Source of the DNA: Streptomyces kurssanovii
GTDB taxonomy: Bacteria > Actinomycetota > Actinomycetes > Streptomycetales > Streptomycetaceae
Assembly (NCBI RefSeq): GCF_014649695.1
Contig: NZ_BMTN01000004.1
Location: 62,001-126,000, forward strand
Length of the DNA stretch: 64,000 bases
Reading direction: 5' to 3'
The position numbers were made by a program, and so were the translations under genes. This document shows positions 51,043-60,204 of this stretch, piece after piece. Position 1 is the first letter of the stretch. Each line of letters begins with the position of its first letter. The notes below the pieces were generated by a model, which was given only the letters and a program-made list of their open reading frames with translations, had not been told where the DNA came from and ran no database searches.

Positions 51043-51561
51043 TCATGCCCGGCGGCGCCTGCTGTACGACCAGGTGACGGCGGTCAGCAGGAAGGGGACG
51101 GCGGCGAGCGGTCCGAAGAAGCAGGCCCAGACGGTCTCGGCGGTGCCCGACAGGTAGGTCCGGCTCTCCACGGTGAACAGGACCACCAGCTGCCACAGCG
51201 CGAAGACGATCGTCAGGGCGGACGCGGTCCAGGCGAGGGCGGCGAGTGTGCGCGGGCGCAGGGGCTGCCACCGGTCGCTGACCAGGAGCAGGGGGAACAG
51301 GGCGGCGAGCTCGGAGAGGACGGCGAGGCCGACGACGTAGGCGATGCCCCAGCCGGGGATGCCGAAGGCGTCGCGCAGGACCTGGTCGCTGTAGCCGACG
51401 TGGACACCGCTCGCCATGGCGATGCGCCACAGACCGGACGGCAGGGCGCACAGGGCGATGGCGTGGGCGGCACGGCGGGCCCAGCGCGGAGCGGGGGCGA
51501 TCGCCGGCCCGGTGGCGGCGGGCGGGGCTGAGGGGCGGCAGGATCCGGTCGGGGTGGTCAT
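51043..51561 (-). CDS. Small four-helix membrane protein
   Basis: The 172-residue protein has four hydrophobic helices after a proline-rich N-terminus (about 30-50, 70-95, 108-130, 145-165). The WGIAYVVGLAVLSELAALFPLLLV helix carries an acidic residue. No family recognised. It is followed by the 166-residue hypothetical gene 13 nt downstream. Confidence 0.72.
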   Translation of the reverse strand: MTTPTGSCRPSAPPAATGPAIAPAPRWARRAAHAIALCALPSGLWRIAMASGVHVGYSDQVLRDAFGIPGWGIAYVVGLAVLSELAALFPLLLVSDRWQPLRPRTLAALAWTASALTIVFALWQLVVLFTVESRTYLSGTAETVWACFFGPLAAVPFLLTAVTWSYSRRRRA

Positions 51562-52013
51562 GACATCCACGATGACCGCGGAGGGCGCGGGGACGCTTCC
51601 GCCTGTGCGGCGGACCGTCTCCGCCGCACGGCGGAGACGGCCCGGGCGCGGGTCGCAGACGCGTCTCCGCCGGGCCGTCACAGGGTCGGCCCGGTCACGG
51701 GCGGGGCTGCCTCGGGCCGCGGATCCGGAGCGGTAGCCGGAGCCACGGCGGCCGGCATCGCCGCCGCAACGGCATCCGCGCCGGAGCCGCAGCCGCCCGC
51801 AGCCGGTCACGGAGTCGGAGGCAGATCCGGAGTCGGAGCGGCAGCCGGTCCCGAGCCGGAAGCAGACCCTGAGTCGGAGCCGCAGCCGCCGCAGCCGGAG
51901 CCGGTCCCGTGAGCTGCAACCGCAGTTGCGGCGGCCGGTTCCGGTCCCGGAGCCGCACCGCCGCCCGCAGCCGGTCCCGCGGCGGCCGGCACCGCCGGCG
52001 CAGGCGTCGGGCG
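51562..52013. repeat. Low-complexity GC-rich intergenic region
   Basis: Between 51730 and 51990 the sequence is built of imperfect GAGCCG/GGAGTCGGAGC/GCAGCCG repeats. It is open in several frames with repetitive, improbable products, so it is not coding. It may act as a hairpin-rich terminator or spacer between the minus-strand genes senR and the upstream-read membrane gene. Confidence 0.55.
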
Positions 52014-52637
52014 TCACGGCAGCAGGCGCTGTTCCTTCGCCACCGCCACCGCGCCGGCCCGGGTGTCGACGCCGAGTTTGGCGTAGATGCGGCCCAGGTG
52101 GGTCTTCACGGTCGCCTCGCTGATGAACAGCGCGCGGGCGATCTCGCGGTTGCCGAGGCCGCGTGCCAGCTGGCCGAGGATGTCGCGTTCCCGGTCGGTC
52201 AGCGACGGTCCGGCGGCTCCGCGCATACGGTCCATGACCCGGCTCGCCACGGGCGCCGACAGCGCGGTGCGGCCCTGCGCGGCGGCGCGGATCGCCGCGA
52301 ACAGTTCCTCGGGGCGTTCCGCCTTGAGGAGGTAGCCGGTCGCCCCGGCCTCGATGGCCCTGGTGATGTCGGCGTCCGTGTCGTACGTCGTCAGGACCAG
52401 CACATGGGTGCCGGGCGAGGCGATACGGCGGGTGGCCTCGACGCCGTCGATGCCCGCGCCCAGCTGGAGGTCCATCAGGACGACGTCCGGCTTCAGTTTG
52501 GCGGCCATCGCGACGGCCTCCTCGCCGCTGCCGGCCTCGCCGACGACGTCGATGTCGGGCTCGCTGCCGAGGAGCGCGAGCAGTCCGGCGCGGACGACGG
52601 CGTGGTCGTCGCAGAGCAGGATCCGTACGGCGGTCAC
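52014..52637 (-). CDS. senR: SenR, NarL/LuxR-type response regulator
   Basis: The 207-residue regulator has a receiver (D10-D11, phosphoacceptor D56 in VVLMDLQLG) and a C-terminal LuxR HTH (about 145-205: LTDRERDILGQLARGLGNREIARALFISEATVKTHLGRI). With SenS and HbpS it forms the heme/redox-sensing system known from S. reticuli and S. coelicolor. GTG 52637 overlaps the senS stop, so it is coupled to senS. Confidence 0.9.
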   Translation of the reverse strand: MTAVRILLCDDHAVVRAGLLALLGSEPDIDVVGEAGSGEEAVAMAAKLKPDVVLMDLQLGAGIDGVEATRRIASPGTHVLVLTTYDTDADITRAIEAGATGYLLKAERPEELFAAIRAAAQGRTALSAPVASRVMDRMRGAAGPSLTDRERDILGQLARGLGNREIARALFISEATVKTHLGRIYAKLGVDTRAGAVAVAKEQRLLP

Positions 52638-53920
52638 GGCCGGGCCTCCAACGGGATCGCGGCGGACAGCACGGTGCCCTCGCCGTGTGCGGATTCGACG
52701 GTGAGGGTGCCGCCGAGCTGTTCGACGCGTGCCCTGATCGCGGGCAGGCCGTGTCCGCGTACGCCGGGGGAGGAGCGGCCGCCGGCGGGGTCGAAGCCGC
52801 GTCCGTCGTCCGCGACGTCGAGGACGACCTGGTCGTCCATGAGCGTGAGGGTCAGCGTGGCGGCGGTGGCACCGGCGTGTTCCCGTACGTTCGCGAGCGC
52901 GCCCTGGGCGATACGCAGCAGCGCGGACTGGACCCGGTCGGGCAGCGGCGCGGGCGGGCCGTCGAGGTGGAAGCGGACGGGGAGGGCGTCGGTGGACTCC
53001 CGTGCGGCGAGCGCCCGGAGTGCCTCGGGGAGGCTCCCTCCCTCGGCGAGGTCCGCCGGGGCCAGGTCGTGGACGAAGCGGCGCGCCTCGGCGAGGCTGC
53101 GCTCCGCGATGGACTCGGCGGTGCGGACATGGCCGCGGGCGGTGGCCGGGTCGCTGTCCCAGGTGCGGTCCGCGGCCTGGAGCAGCATCTGCTGACTGGA
53201 CAGGCTCTGTGCCAGGGTGTCGTGGATCTCCATGGACAGCCGCTGCCGTTCGGCGAGGGTGCCCTCACGGCGCTCGGTCGCGGCGAGTTCCCGGCGGGTG
53301 CGCACCAGGTCGTCGATGAGTGCCCGCCGGCGGTCCGCGAGCCGCTCCGCGTGGACGAAGACGGCCGTGGCGACGGCTGCGACGGCAGGCGGCGCGATGA
53401 CCAGGTTCGGGTCGAAGCCGCCTTGCGCGAGTTGCAGTTGCGCGGCGACGACGAACACCGTGAGCAGGGCGACCAGGGCGATCGCCGCGCGGGTCGGCAG
53501 CGCGCGCAGCCCCGTGTAGAGGAGGGGCACGGCGCACCAGGCGAAGCTCGGGGCGAGGAGGACGAGGACCACCCAGACGGCCACGACGGTGACCAGCCAC
53601 GTCAGCCGGCGGGGGGTGGCGCGCGGGCCGAACACGGGGCCCACCGTGTAGAGGACGGCGAGCGTCGCCGAGAGCCCGATGATCCACGGGGACCTGAACT
53701 CCCAGGGGTGGCGCAGCAGATAGCGGGCGAGCGAGGCGCCGAGCAGCAGGAAGAACGCCGCGTGCATCACACCGGCCAGCCAGCGGGCGTCGGGGTCCCG
53801 CTCGCTGTGCGGCCCGCCCGCGTGCTCGCCGTGCCGGTCCCGCACCGGGGGACGGGTCCGCTCCCGGGGCCGTACCCGCTCGGGGGCTCGGGCCCCGCCC
53901 CTGTCCTGCTCCTTGTCCAC
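52634..53920 (-). CDS. senS: SenS, membrane histidine kinase of the HbpS system
   Basis: The kinase has about five membrane helices (55-200), a dimerisation helix and a HisKA_3 phosphorylation site (H233 in SMEIHDTLAQSL), then a HATPase_c with N box-like ALANVREHAGA, DDGRGFD and GHGLPAIRARV. HbpS outside the cell controls its autophosphorylation in S. reticuli. GTG 53920 (VDKEQ) is chosen because GAGGAG lies 6 nt upstream; an ATG at 53959 would add 13 residues. It is divergent from hbpS. Confidence 0.88.
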   Translation of the reverse strand: MDKEQDRGGARAPERVRPRERTRPPVRDRHGEHAGGPHSERDPDARWLAGVMHAAFFLLLGASLARYLLRHPWEFRSPWIIGLSATLAVLYTVGPVFGPRATPRRLTWLVTVVAVWVVLVLLAPSFAWCAVPLLYTGLRALPTRAAIALVALLTVFVVAAQLQLAQGGFDPNLVIAPPAVAAVATAVFVHAERLADRRRALIDDLVRTRRELAATERREGTLAERQRLSMEIHDTLAQSLSSQQMLLQAADRTWDSDPATARGHVRTAESIAERSLAEARRFVHDLAPADLAEGGSLPEALRALAARESTDALPVRFHLDGPPAPLPDRVQSALLRIAQGALANVREHAGATAATLTLTLMDDQVVLDVADDGRGFDPAGGRSSPGVRGHGLPAIRARVEQLGGTLTVESAHGEGTVLSAAIPLEARP

Positions 53921-54142
53921 CGTCGTCTCCTCGACCGCCCAGGCCTCTGACCTGGGCATACTTCTTCATGGTGGCCCGGCGGACCCATGGCGGCATCAAC
54001 CGATCGGCTGACCCGCCCGTCGTCCATCATGCGCGCCAGGGGCAGCCGGAGCGTGGACCGTAACGGGCCGTCCACGGCCGGAGGATCGACGGCAGAGCGA
54101 GAGCCACGGCGGAACAGCCGCCCTGATGAAGGAGCCACTCGG

Positions 54143-54682
54143 ATGAAGAAGACCCTGATCGGTGCAGCCACCGCGGCCGTTGTCGCCGCCGGCACGTTCG
54201 GCGCCGTGGCGGCGAACGCCTCCGCCCCGGCCGCGGAGACCAAGGCCCCCGTCACCGCCGACGTCTCGTCCCGCGGCCTTCAGCAGTCCACGCACCTGAC
54301 GATCGACGCGGCCACCAGGGCCGCGCAGGCCGCTCTCGACGCCGCGGAACAGGAGAACCAGCGCGTCACCGTCGCCGTCGTCGACCGGAACGGCAACACG
54401 ATCGTCACCCTGCGCGGCGACGGCGCGGGCCCGCAGTCGTACGAGTCGGCGGAGAAGAAGGCGTACACCGCGGTGTCCTGGAACGCTGCCACCTCGGAGC
54501 TGGTCGAGCGGCTGGAGCAGGCCCCGAACCTGAAGGACATCCCGGGGACGCTGTTCCTCGGCGGTGGTGTGCCGGTGCAGGCCAAGGGCGCGCCGGTCGC
54601 CGGCATCGGCGTGGCGGGCGCGCCGAGCGGCGAGCTGGACGAGAAGTTCGCCCAGGCAGGCGCCGCCGCGCTCGGCCGCTGA
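54143..54682 (+). CDS. hbpS: HbpS, secreted heme-binding sensory protein
   Basis: The 179-residue precursor has a signal peptide (1-27, ANASAPAAE) and the GlcG/HbpS-like domain with TVAVVDRNGNTIVTLRGDGAGPQSY and KKAYTAVSWNAATSE. HbpS binds heme extracellularly, forms octamers and controls SenS under redox stress. Divergent location from senS-senR matches S. reticuli and S. coelicolor. A ribosome binding site (AAGGAG) lies 11 nt upstream of the ATG. Confidence 0.92.
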   Translation: MKKTLIGAATAAVVAAGTFGAVAANASAPAAETKAPVTADVSSRGLQQSTHLTIDAATRAAQAALDAAEQENQRVTVAVVDRNGNTIVTLRGDGAGPQSYESAEKKAYTAVSWNAATSELVERLEQAPNLKDIPGTLFLGGGVPVQAKGAPVAGIGVAGAPSGELDEKFAQAGAAALGR

Positions 54683-54756
54683 CCGGGCGGGCACGGCTGA
54701 CCGGACGGGCGTCCTGGGGCAGGCCTGTTCAGGACCGTCCCGGGGTGCCGCCTGCT

Positions 54757-54762
54757 TAGGAT
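54757..54762 (+). promoter_or_regulatory. -10 element (TAGGAT) for the M1 peptidase gene
   Basis: The hexamer ends 6 nt before the GTG start at 54769 with no ribosome binding site, consistent with leaderless transcription. Confidence 0.45.
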
Positions 54763-54768
54763 CTCGGA

Positions 54769-56178
54769 GTGGACCCGTACGTCTTTCGCCGCCCCGCCCT
54801 CCTGCATACCGCCCTCGCCCTGTCGCTCGTCGCGGCCGCCGCCACGGGCTGCGCCGGTGGCGGCGCGGGCGTGCGGGGAACGCCGGGCGCCGCGGGGCTC
54901 CGTGATCCGTACTTCCCCCGGCTCGGCAACGGCGGTTACGACGTCCGGCACTACGGACTCGACCTCGGCTACGACCCCCGCACCGGCCGGCTCCGGGGCA
55001 CCGCCGAGCTCACGGCGCTCGCCACCCAGGACCTGAGCGCCTTCCACCTGGACCTGCGCGGGATGACGGTGGAGCGCGTGACGGTCGACGGCGCGGAGGC
55101 CGCCGTCAACCGGGCCGGTACGGAACTGACGGTGCGTCCGCGCCGGGACATCGACAAGGGCGCCGAGTTCCGTACCGTCGTCCGGTACACCGGGGTCCCG
55201 CAGACGGTCACGGACGCCGACGGCTCCAAGGAGGGCTGGCTGCGGGTGCCGGACGGCGACGCCCTCGCGGTCGGAGAACCGGTCGGTTCCATGGCGTGGT
55301 TCCCCGGCAACCACCACCCGTCGGACAAGGCCGCGTACGACATCACCGTCACCGTTCCCGACGGCTACGCGGCGGTGTCGAACGGCGAGTCGGCCGGTGA
55401 GCGCACCAAGGGCGGCCGGACCGCCTTCACCTGGCGGTCCGCGGAGCCCATGGCGAGCTTCCTGGTCCTGCTCGCGGTCGGCGACTTCCGTACGGCGACC
55501 ACCCGCACCGCTGCCGGACTGCCCGTCGTGACGGCCGTCGATCCGGCGGCGGTCAGGAAGAGTTCGGCGCTGCTGCGCAAGATCCCGCGGATCGTCGAGT
55601 GGGGGACGGAGAGATTCGGGCCGTACCCGTTCTCGTCGGCGGGCGCGGTCGTCGTGCCCGCCGGGGAGGTCGGATACGCGCTGGAGACGCAGAGCCGGCC
55701 GGTCTTCCCGCTGGACCGGTTCGACGAGGAGACCCTCGTCCACGAGCTGGCCCACCAGTGGTTCGGCAACTCGGTGACGCCCGCGACCTGGCGGGACATC
55801 TGGCTGAGCGAGGGCTTCGCCACCTACGCCGAGTGGATGTGGCTGGCGGAGGCCGGGGACACCCCGGTGCGGGAGAGCTTCGAGGACGCCTTCGCGGACC
55901 GGGAGAACTGGGCCTTCGCCCCGGCGGCGCCTCCGCGCGCCGAGGACATCTTCGCGGCGCCGGTCTACGGGCGGGGGGCGATGGTGCTGCACAAGCTCCG
56001 TGAGGCCGTCGGCGACGACGTGTTCTTCAAGATCGCGCGCGGCTGGGCGCGGGAGCACCGTCATGCCAACGCGTCCACAGGCGACTTCACCGCCTATGCG
56101 GAGGCGAGGTCGGGCAAGGACCTGGCGGATCTGTGGAAGGTGTGGCTGTACGGGGACGAGAAGCCCCCGAGGCCGTGA
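54769..56178 (+). CDS. M1-family metallopeptidase lipoprotein
   Basis: This 469-residue exported peptidase has a lipoprotein signal (C28 in TGCAG), an N-terminal beta-domain and the thermolysin-like core with H325-E-L-A-H329 and E348 exactly 18 residues later, the HExxH-x18-E zinc signature. The GxMEN aminopeptidase motif is replaced by a GEVGYALETQSRP-like segment. It is anchored outside and probably trims peptides during growth. It is convergent with terD. Confidence 0.9.
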   Translation: MDPYVFRRPALLHTALALSLVAAAATGCAGGGAGVRGTPGAAGLRDPYFPRLGNGGYDVRHYGLDLGYDPRTGRLRGTAELTALATQDLSAFHLDLRGMTVERVTVDGAEAAVNRAGTELTVRPRRDIDKGAEFRTVVRYTGVPQTVTDADGSKEGWLRVPDGDALAVGEPVGSMAWFPGNHHPSDKAAYDITVTVPDGYAAVSNGESAGERTKGGRTAFTWRSAEPMASFLVLLAVGDFRTATTRTAAGLPVVTAVDPAAVRKSSALLRKIPRIVEWGTERFGPYPFSSAGAVVVPAGEVGYALETQSRPVFPLDRFDEETLVHELAHQWFGNSVTPATWRDIWLSEGFATYAEWMWLAEAGDTPVRESFEDAFADRENWAFAPAAPPRAEDIFAAPVYGRGAMVLHKLREAVGDDVFFKIARGWAREHRHANASTGDFTAYAEARSGKDLADLWKVWLYGDEKPPRP

Positions 56179-56183
56179 GCGCC

Positions 56184-56214
56184 ACAGGGTCCCGGCTGCG
56201 CGCCGGGACCCTGT
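56184..56214. terminator. Bidirectional terminator between M1 peptidase and terD
   Basis: ACAGGGTCCCGGC and GCCGGGACCCTGT form a perfect 13-bp stem with TGCGC loop, between the convergent genes. Confidence 0.82.
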
Positions 56215-56243
56215 CGAACACCGCGTCACATCAGGACGTGAGG

Positions 56244-56819
56244 TCAGAGGTTGACGCCGAAGTCGCGGGCGATGCCCTCGAGGCCGGAGGCGTAACCCTG
56301 GCCGACCGCGCGGAACTTCCACTCCGCGCCGTTGCGGTAGAGCTCGCCGAAGACCATGGCGGTCTCGACGGCGGCGTCCTCGCTGAGGTCGTAGCGGGCG
56401 ATCTCGGCGCCGCCGGCCTGGTTGATGATGCGGATGTAGGCGTTGCGAACCTGGCCGAAGTTCTGGCTGCGGGAGACGGCGTCGTAGATCGAGACGGGGA
56501 AGACGATCTTGTCCACGTCGGCCGGCAGGCCCGCGAGGTTGACGTTGATCTGCTCGTCGTCGCCGCCGCCCTCGCCGGTGCGGTTGTCACCGGTGTGGAC
56601 GATGGTCTGGTCCGGCGTCGCCTTGTTGTTGAAGAAGACGAAGTGGGCGTCGGAGGCGACCTTGCCCGCGTTGTTCACGCCGATCGCGGACGCGTCGAGG
56701 TCGAAGTCCGTGCCGGTGGTGGTGCGGACGTCCCAGCCGAGGCCGACCGTGACGGCGGTCAGGCCCGGGGCCTCCTTGGTGAGCGAGACGTTGCCGCCCT
56801 TGGACAGGCTTACTGCCAT
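56244..56819 (-). CDS. terD: TerD-family protein
   Basis: The 191-residue protein has the TerD signature: [21 protein letters not shown] near residue 27, [10 protein letters not shown] calcium-binding region and [28 protein letters not shown]. TerD proteins bind calcium and are linked to tellurite resistance and to development in Streptomyces, where several paralogues exist. GGGAAGTCCC-like leader with AAGGGG upstream of the ATG at 56819. Confidence 0.92.
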   Translation of the reverse strand: MAVSLSKGGNVSLTKEAPGLTAVTVGLGWDVRTTTGTDFDLDASAIGVNNAGKVASDAHFVFFNNKATPDQTIVHTGDNRTGEGGGDDEQINVNLAGLPADVDKIVFPVSIYDAVSRSQNFGQVRNAYIRIINQAGGAEIARYDLSEDAAVETAMVFGELYRNGAEWKFRAVGQGYASGLEGIARDFGVNL

Positions 56820-57038
56820 TGGGAAGTCCCCTTCATTTCGTATCTGCGGGCTACGGGTCCTCCCGAAGCTACCGTCACAGGTCATAACGCGGGCAGGGGA
56901 CTGTCAGGTTCCATCCGCCGGGGTCCGTTTCCCACTCACCGTGAGCGGCGACGGCATGGGGCCGGCGCGCGGCGGGAGCCGGGTCCGGGGGATGCCGGGC
57001 GGAAAAGAGGGTGACGGGCGCCTCCGGGGCGCGGGACC

Positions 57039-57473
57039 ATGGAGGACATGTCCGGGCCCTACATCATCCGCGGCTCCGTCTCCCTTCCGGAGGCCGAGCT
57101 CATGTGGCGTTTCTCGCGGTCCTCGGGACCCGGTGGCCAGCACGTCAACACCAGCGACTCGCAGGTGGAGCTCCGCTTCGATCTCGCGAGGACGGAGGCG
57201 CTGCCGCCGGTCTGGAAGGACCGCGCGCTGGAGCGGCTCGCGAGCCGGATGGTGGGCGGTGTGATCGCCGTACGCGCCTCGGAGCACCGCTCTCAGTGGC
57301 GCAACCGCGAAACCGCGGCGGTACGGCTGGCGTCCCTGCTGGCCGAGGCGACCGCCCCGCCGCCGAGGCCCCGCCGGGCGACGAAGATCCCGCGCGGCAT
57401 CAACGAGCGCCGGCTGCGGGAGAAGAAGCAGCGCGCGGAGACCAAGCGGGGCCGCGCCGGCCGCGACTGGTAG
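57039..57473 (+). CDS. arfB: ArfB, GGQ-motif ribosome-rescue factor (peptidyl-tRNA hydrolase-like)
   Basis: The 144-residue protein has the release-factor-like domain with the SSGPGGQHVNTSDSQVELRF block (GGQ) and a basic C-terminal tail (RRLREKKQRAETKRGRAGR) that inserts in the empty mRNA channel. ArfB/YaeJ frees stalled ribosomes without a stop codon. Start: ATG 57039 or 57048 (MSGPYIIRG); the leader supports neither strongly. Confidence 0.9.
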   Translation: MEDMSGPYIIRGSVSLPEAELMWRFSRSSGPGGQHVNTSDSQVELRFDLARTEALPPVWKDRALERLASRMVGGVIAVRASEHRSQWRNRETAAVRLASLLAEATAPPPRPRRATKIPRGINERRLREKKQRAETKRGRAGRDW

Positions 57474-57518
57474 CGAGCCGCACGCCACCTCGGACCCGGC
57501 GCGTTCACCCCGGCGCGT

Positions 57519-58073
57519 TCACCCCAGGTGCCGGTAGCGCCCGCGGAAGTACGTCAGGGGCCCGGCGACCACGTCGGAGAGGCCCACCTTCAGGACATGA
57601 CCGATCACCAGTGTGTGGTCGCCGGCCTCCACCCGCTGTTCCGTGCGGCACTCGAGGGTCGCCAGCGCGTCCTTCACCAGAGGCGCCCCGCAGATCTCGC
57701 CGCGTTCATGGGGCAGATCGTCGAAGAGCAGGCGGTCGCTGAGCCGGCCCTTCATGGCGAAGCGGCCGGCGATCTGCCGCTGGCCCTCGGTGAGGACGGA
57801 GACGCCCCACAGCGGCTGTTCCGCGAGCAGGTCGTCCATGCGTGAGCCGTTGCGCAGGCTGACGAGCACCAGCGGCGGGTCGAGGGAGACGGACATGAAG
57901 GCCGTCGCCGTCATGCCGACGTCCTCGCCGCGCGGCCCGTGGTCGGCGTCGCGCGCGGTGACCAGCACCACGCCTGCGGCCAGACGCGACATGGCGGCAC
58001 GGAATTCCTCATTGCTCACCTCCTCAGGATGGGGGATGGCAGGAGTGGCCGGAGCGGGGGTCGTCTGCAACAC
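57519..58073 (-). CDS. Flavin reductase-like (FMN-binding) protein
   Basis: The 184-residue protein has the flavin_reduct fold with MSRLAAGVVLVTARD, TATAFMSVSLDPPLVLVSLRN and a C-terminal LTYFRGRYRHLG, as in two-component monooxygenase reductases such as HpaC/ActVB relatives. It would supply reduced FMN to an oxygenase; none is adjacent. It is divergent from the cdgB upstream region. GTG start. Confidence 0.85.
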   Translation of the reverse strand: MLQTTPAPATPAIPHPEEVSNEEFRAAMSRLAAGVVLVTARDADHGPRGEDVGMTATAFMSVSLDPPLVLVSLRNGSRMDDLLAEQPLWGVSVLTEGQRQIAGRFAMKGRLSDRLLFDDLPHERGEICGAPLVKDALATLECRTEQRVEAGDHTLVIGHVLKVGLSDVVAGPLTYFRGRYRHLG

Positions 58074-58403
58074 ACACGGAACGCTAGTGTCGGCCGTTCC
58101 GCCGCCGCATCGGGCCCGGGGACCAGCCGGGTCCTAGGACCGCAGGCCGACCACCATGAGTAACCATGGGTACGCTCCGATGGTTTTGCCTTCAATAATT
58201 GACTTCAAGAAAGCTACGGTGTGTCCGGCCGGTCAGCATCTGACCCTTCATCACCTGATGTGACTTGAGTCACAGAGGCCAGTATTTGTTGACCCTGTGT
58301 ACCGGGTGGGCTGCTGGCTGTGATTCAGTGGCCGGGATACCGCTACAAGTACGCCAATCAGACGCCCTGGAGTTTGCTGTCGAGGTCTCGGGGAGAGCGA
58401 GCG
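58074..58403. other. 330-bp region upstream of cdgB
   Basis: Noncoding, comparatively AT-rich, with the long cdgB leader and a BldD-like site at 58289-58303. In-frame upstream extension of CdgB to 58320 lacks a ribosome binding site. No other gene seen. Confidence 0.5.
58289..58303. promoter_or_regulatory. BldD-like box upstream of cdgB
   Basis: TTGACCCTGTGTACC matches the BldD consensus nTnACnC(A/T)GnGTnAn at all but one fixed base, about 100 bp before the CdgB ATG. cdgB is an established BldD target in S. coelicolor, and BldD is itself driven by c-di-GMP. Confidence 0.6.
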
Positions 58404-60041
58404 ATGGAGACCGAGTCGGAGCCCTATGTCCGTCTTGCGACCCTGCGGCAGCTGCACCAGGTCGTCGCGGAGCTCAACACGGCCCGCAGCCTGGCCGACA
58501 CCCTGCAGACCGTCGCCGACGGAATCGTCGCCGGACTGGGTTACGAACTGGCCTGCGTCAATCTGGTGCGCCCCGACGGTGACCTCGTCGTCGCCGCCTT
58601 CGCCGGCAGCGCCGCCGCCGAGGCACTGATCACCGGCCGCGTCGGTTCGCGTACTTCCTGGGACCGCCGCCTGTCCATGGGCGAAGCCTGGGGCGATCTG
58701 CGTTTCATCCCGCACACCGAGGGCTGGGTGCTCATAGAGGACGACGTGCCCCAGTGGCACACCGACGGCCCCGAGCCCCGCTTCGAGGACGAGTGGCACC
58801 CGCAGGACCGTCTCTACGCCCCGATGTACGCGTCGGGCGGCGGTCGTGAACTGCTCGGCGTGATCTCCGTGGACCGCCCCCGCAACGGCCGCCGCCCCGG
58901 TCCCTGGGGCCAGGAGGCGCTGCAGATGTACGCCTCCCAGGCCGCGATCGCCATCAGCAACGCACGACTTCGAGCCAATATGCAGCGCGCCCTGGTCCGC
59001 CTCGAGCGCGAGCAGCAGGCACTGCGCGCGAGCGAGGAATCCTTCCGTCAGGCGTTCGAGTACGCGCCCAGCGGCATGGCCATCGCCGAGATGGGCGGCG
59101 ACCAGCACGGCCGCCTGCTGCGTACCAACGACGCCCTGTGCCGGCTGCTGGGCCGCCCGGCCTCCGCGATGCGCCGCTACTCCTTCGCCGACCTGGTCCA
59201 CCCGGAGGACGTCGGCACCCTGCTGCGTACCTCCGCCGAGGGCGGACGCGCGGAGATCAGGCTGGGCCGCCGGGACGGCAGCTATGTGTGGGTGTCGCTG
59301 CGGAACTCGGTCGTCGCCGACACCGCGGACGGGCCCCGCTTCCTCCTCACCCACGTCGAGGACATCGAGGACCGCAAGCGCCACGAGCTCCAGCTCGCCC
59401 ACCGTGCCTCGCACGACGCGCTCACCGGCCTGCCCAACAGCGCCGAGCTGCGCGCCCGGCTCAGTTCGCGCCTGTGCGAGCGGCCGCACGCGACGTACGC
59501 GACGGACATCGAGGCGCTGGACGCCGCGTACGAGACCGACCGTGCTTTCCGGAGCGACGGCTTCGACTTCGACACGGTCGGCGGCCGGCCCTACGACCAC
59601 CACGTCCACACCGTCGCGCCCGACAGTGAGATCGACGACGGCGCCAAGGGGCTCGCGGTCCTCTTCTGCGACCTGGACGGTTTCAAGTCGATCAACGACC
59701 GCTTCGGTCATCAGACCGGTGACGCCGTTCTCGTCGAGGTCGCGCGCCGGCTCACCACCGGAGTGCGGGACGGTGACACGGTCGCCAGGCTCGGCGGTGA
59801 CGAGTTCGTCGTCCTCGCCGACGGCCTCGGCGCGGCGGACGCCGCCGACCTCGCCGTACGCCTGCGGAACGCGATCATCCTGCCCATCCGGGTGGGCGGG
59901 CGCGGGGTGCGGGTGGGCGCCAGCTTCGGCATCGGCTGGGCGAGCTGCGGGATGTCCGTCGAGGAAGTCCTGCAATCCGCGGACCAGCGGATGTACATCG
60001 AGAAGCGGTCCCGCTCGAAGGTCCACCGCAGGGCCGGCTGA
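58404..60041 (+). CDS. cdgB: CdgB, GAF-PAS-GGDEF diguanylate cyclase
   Basis: The 545-residue protein has a GAF domain (about 10-175), a PAS domain with PAC motif (about 205-310) and a C-terminal GGDEF domain (about 330-535). The catalytic GGDEF (464-468) is intact and preceded by the product-inhibition RxxD site (RDGD, 455-458). No membrane segment. CdgB makes c-di-GMP and controls development and antibiotics in S. coelicolor. ATG 58404 has GGGGAGAG upstream. The signal is read by BldD and RsiG (rsiG is at 0.2 kb). Confidence 0.93.
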   Translation: METESEPYVRLATLRQLHQVVAELNTARSLADTLQTVADGIVAGLGYELACVNLVRPDGDLVVAAFAGSAAAEALITGRVGSRTSWDRRLSMGEAWGDLRFIPHTEGWVLIEDDVPQWHTDGPEPRFEDEWHPQDRLYAPMYASGGGRELLGVISVDRPRNGRRPGPWGQEALQMYASQAAIAISNARLRANMQRALVRLEREQQALRASEESFRQAFEYAPSGMAIAEMGGDQHGRLLRTNDALCRLLGRPASAMRRYSFADLVHPEDVGTLLRTSAEGGRAEIRLGRRDGSYVWVSLRNSVVADTADGPRFLLTHVEDIEDRKRHELQLAHRASHDALTGLPNSAELRARLSSRLCERPHATYATDIEALDAAYETDRAFRSDGFDFDTVGGRPYDHHVHTVAPDSEIDDGAKGLAVLFCDLDGFKSINDRFGHQTGDAVLVEVARRLTTGVRDGDTVARLGGDEFVVLADGLGAADAADLAVRLRNAIILPIRVGGRGVRVGASFGIGWASCGMSVEEVLQSADQRMYIEKRSRSKVHRRAG

Positions 60042-60204
60042 GCCCCCGCGGGGCCGGGTGACCTATCACACCCGGCGGCGCCCGGCCTGGTGACCGGCCG
60101 CGGTCCCACCGGATGAGGCCCACGGCACCCAATGGGGCGAGTGGAACCGGGTAGGCTCGCCTCGCGTCAGCGTTGTGCTGACGAGATGGTGAGGAGTGAC
60201 TGGG

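Noticed and set aside
51562-52013. A Cys/Arg/Gly-rich protein encoded by the low-complexity tract
   Set aside because: Repetitive composition in all frames, no start signal, no family.
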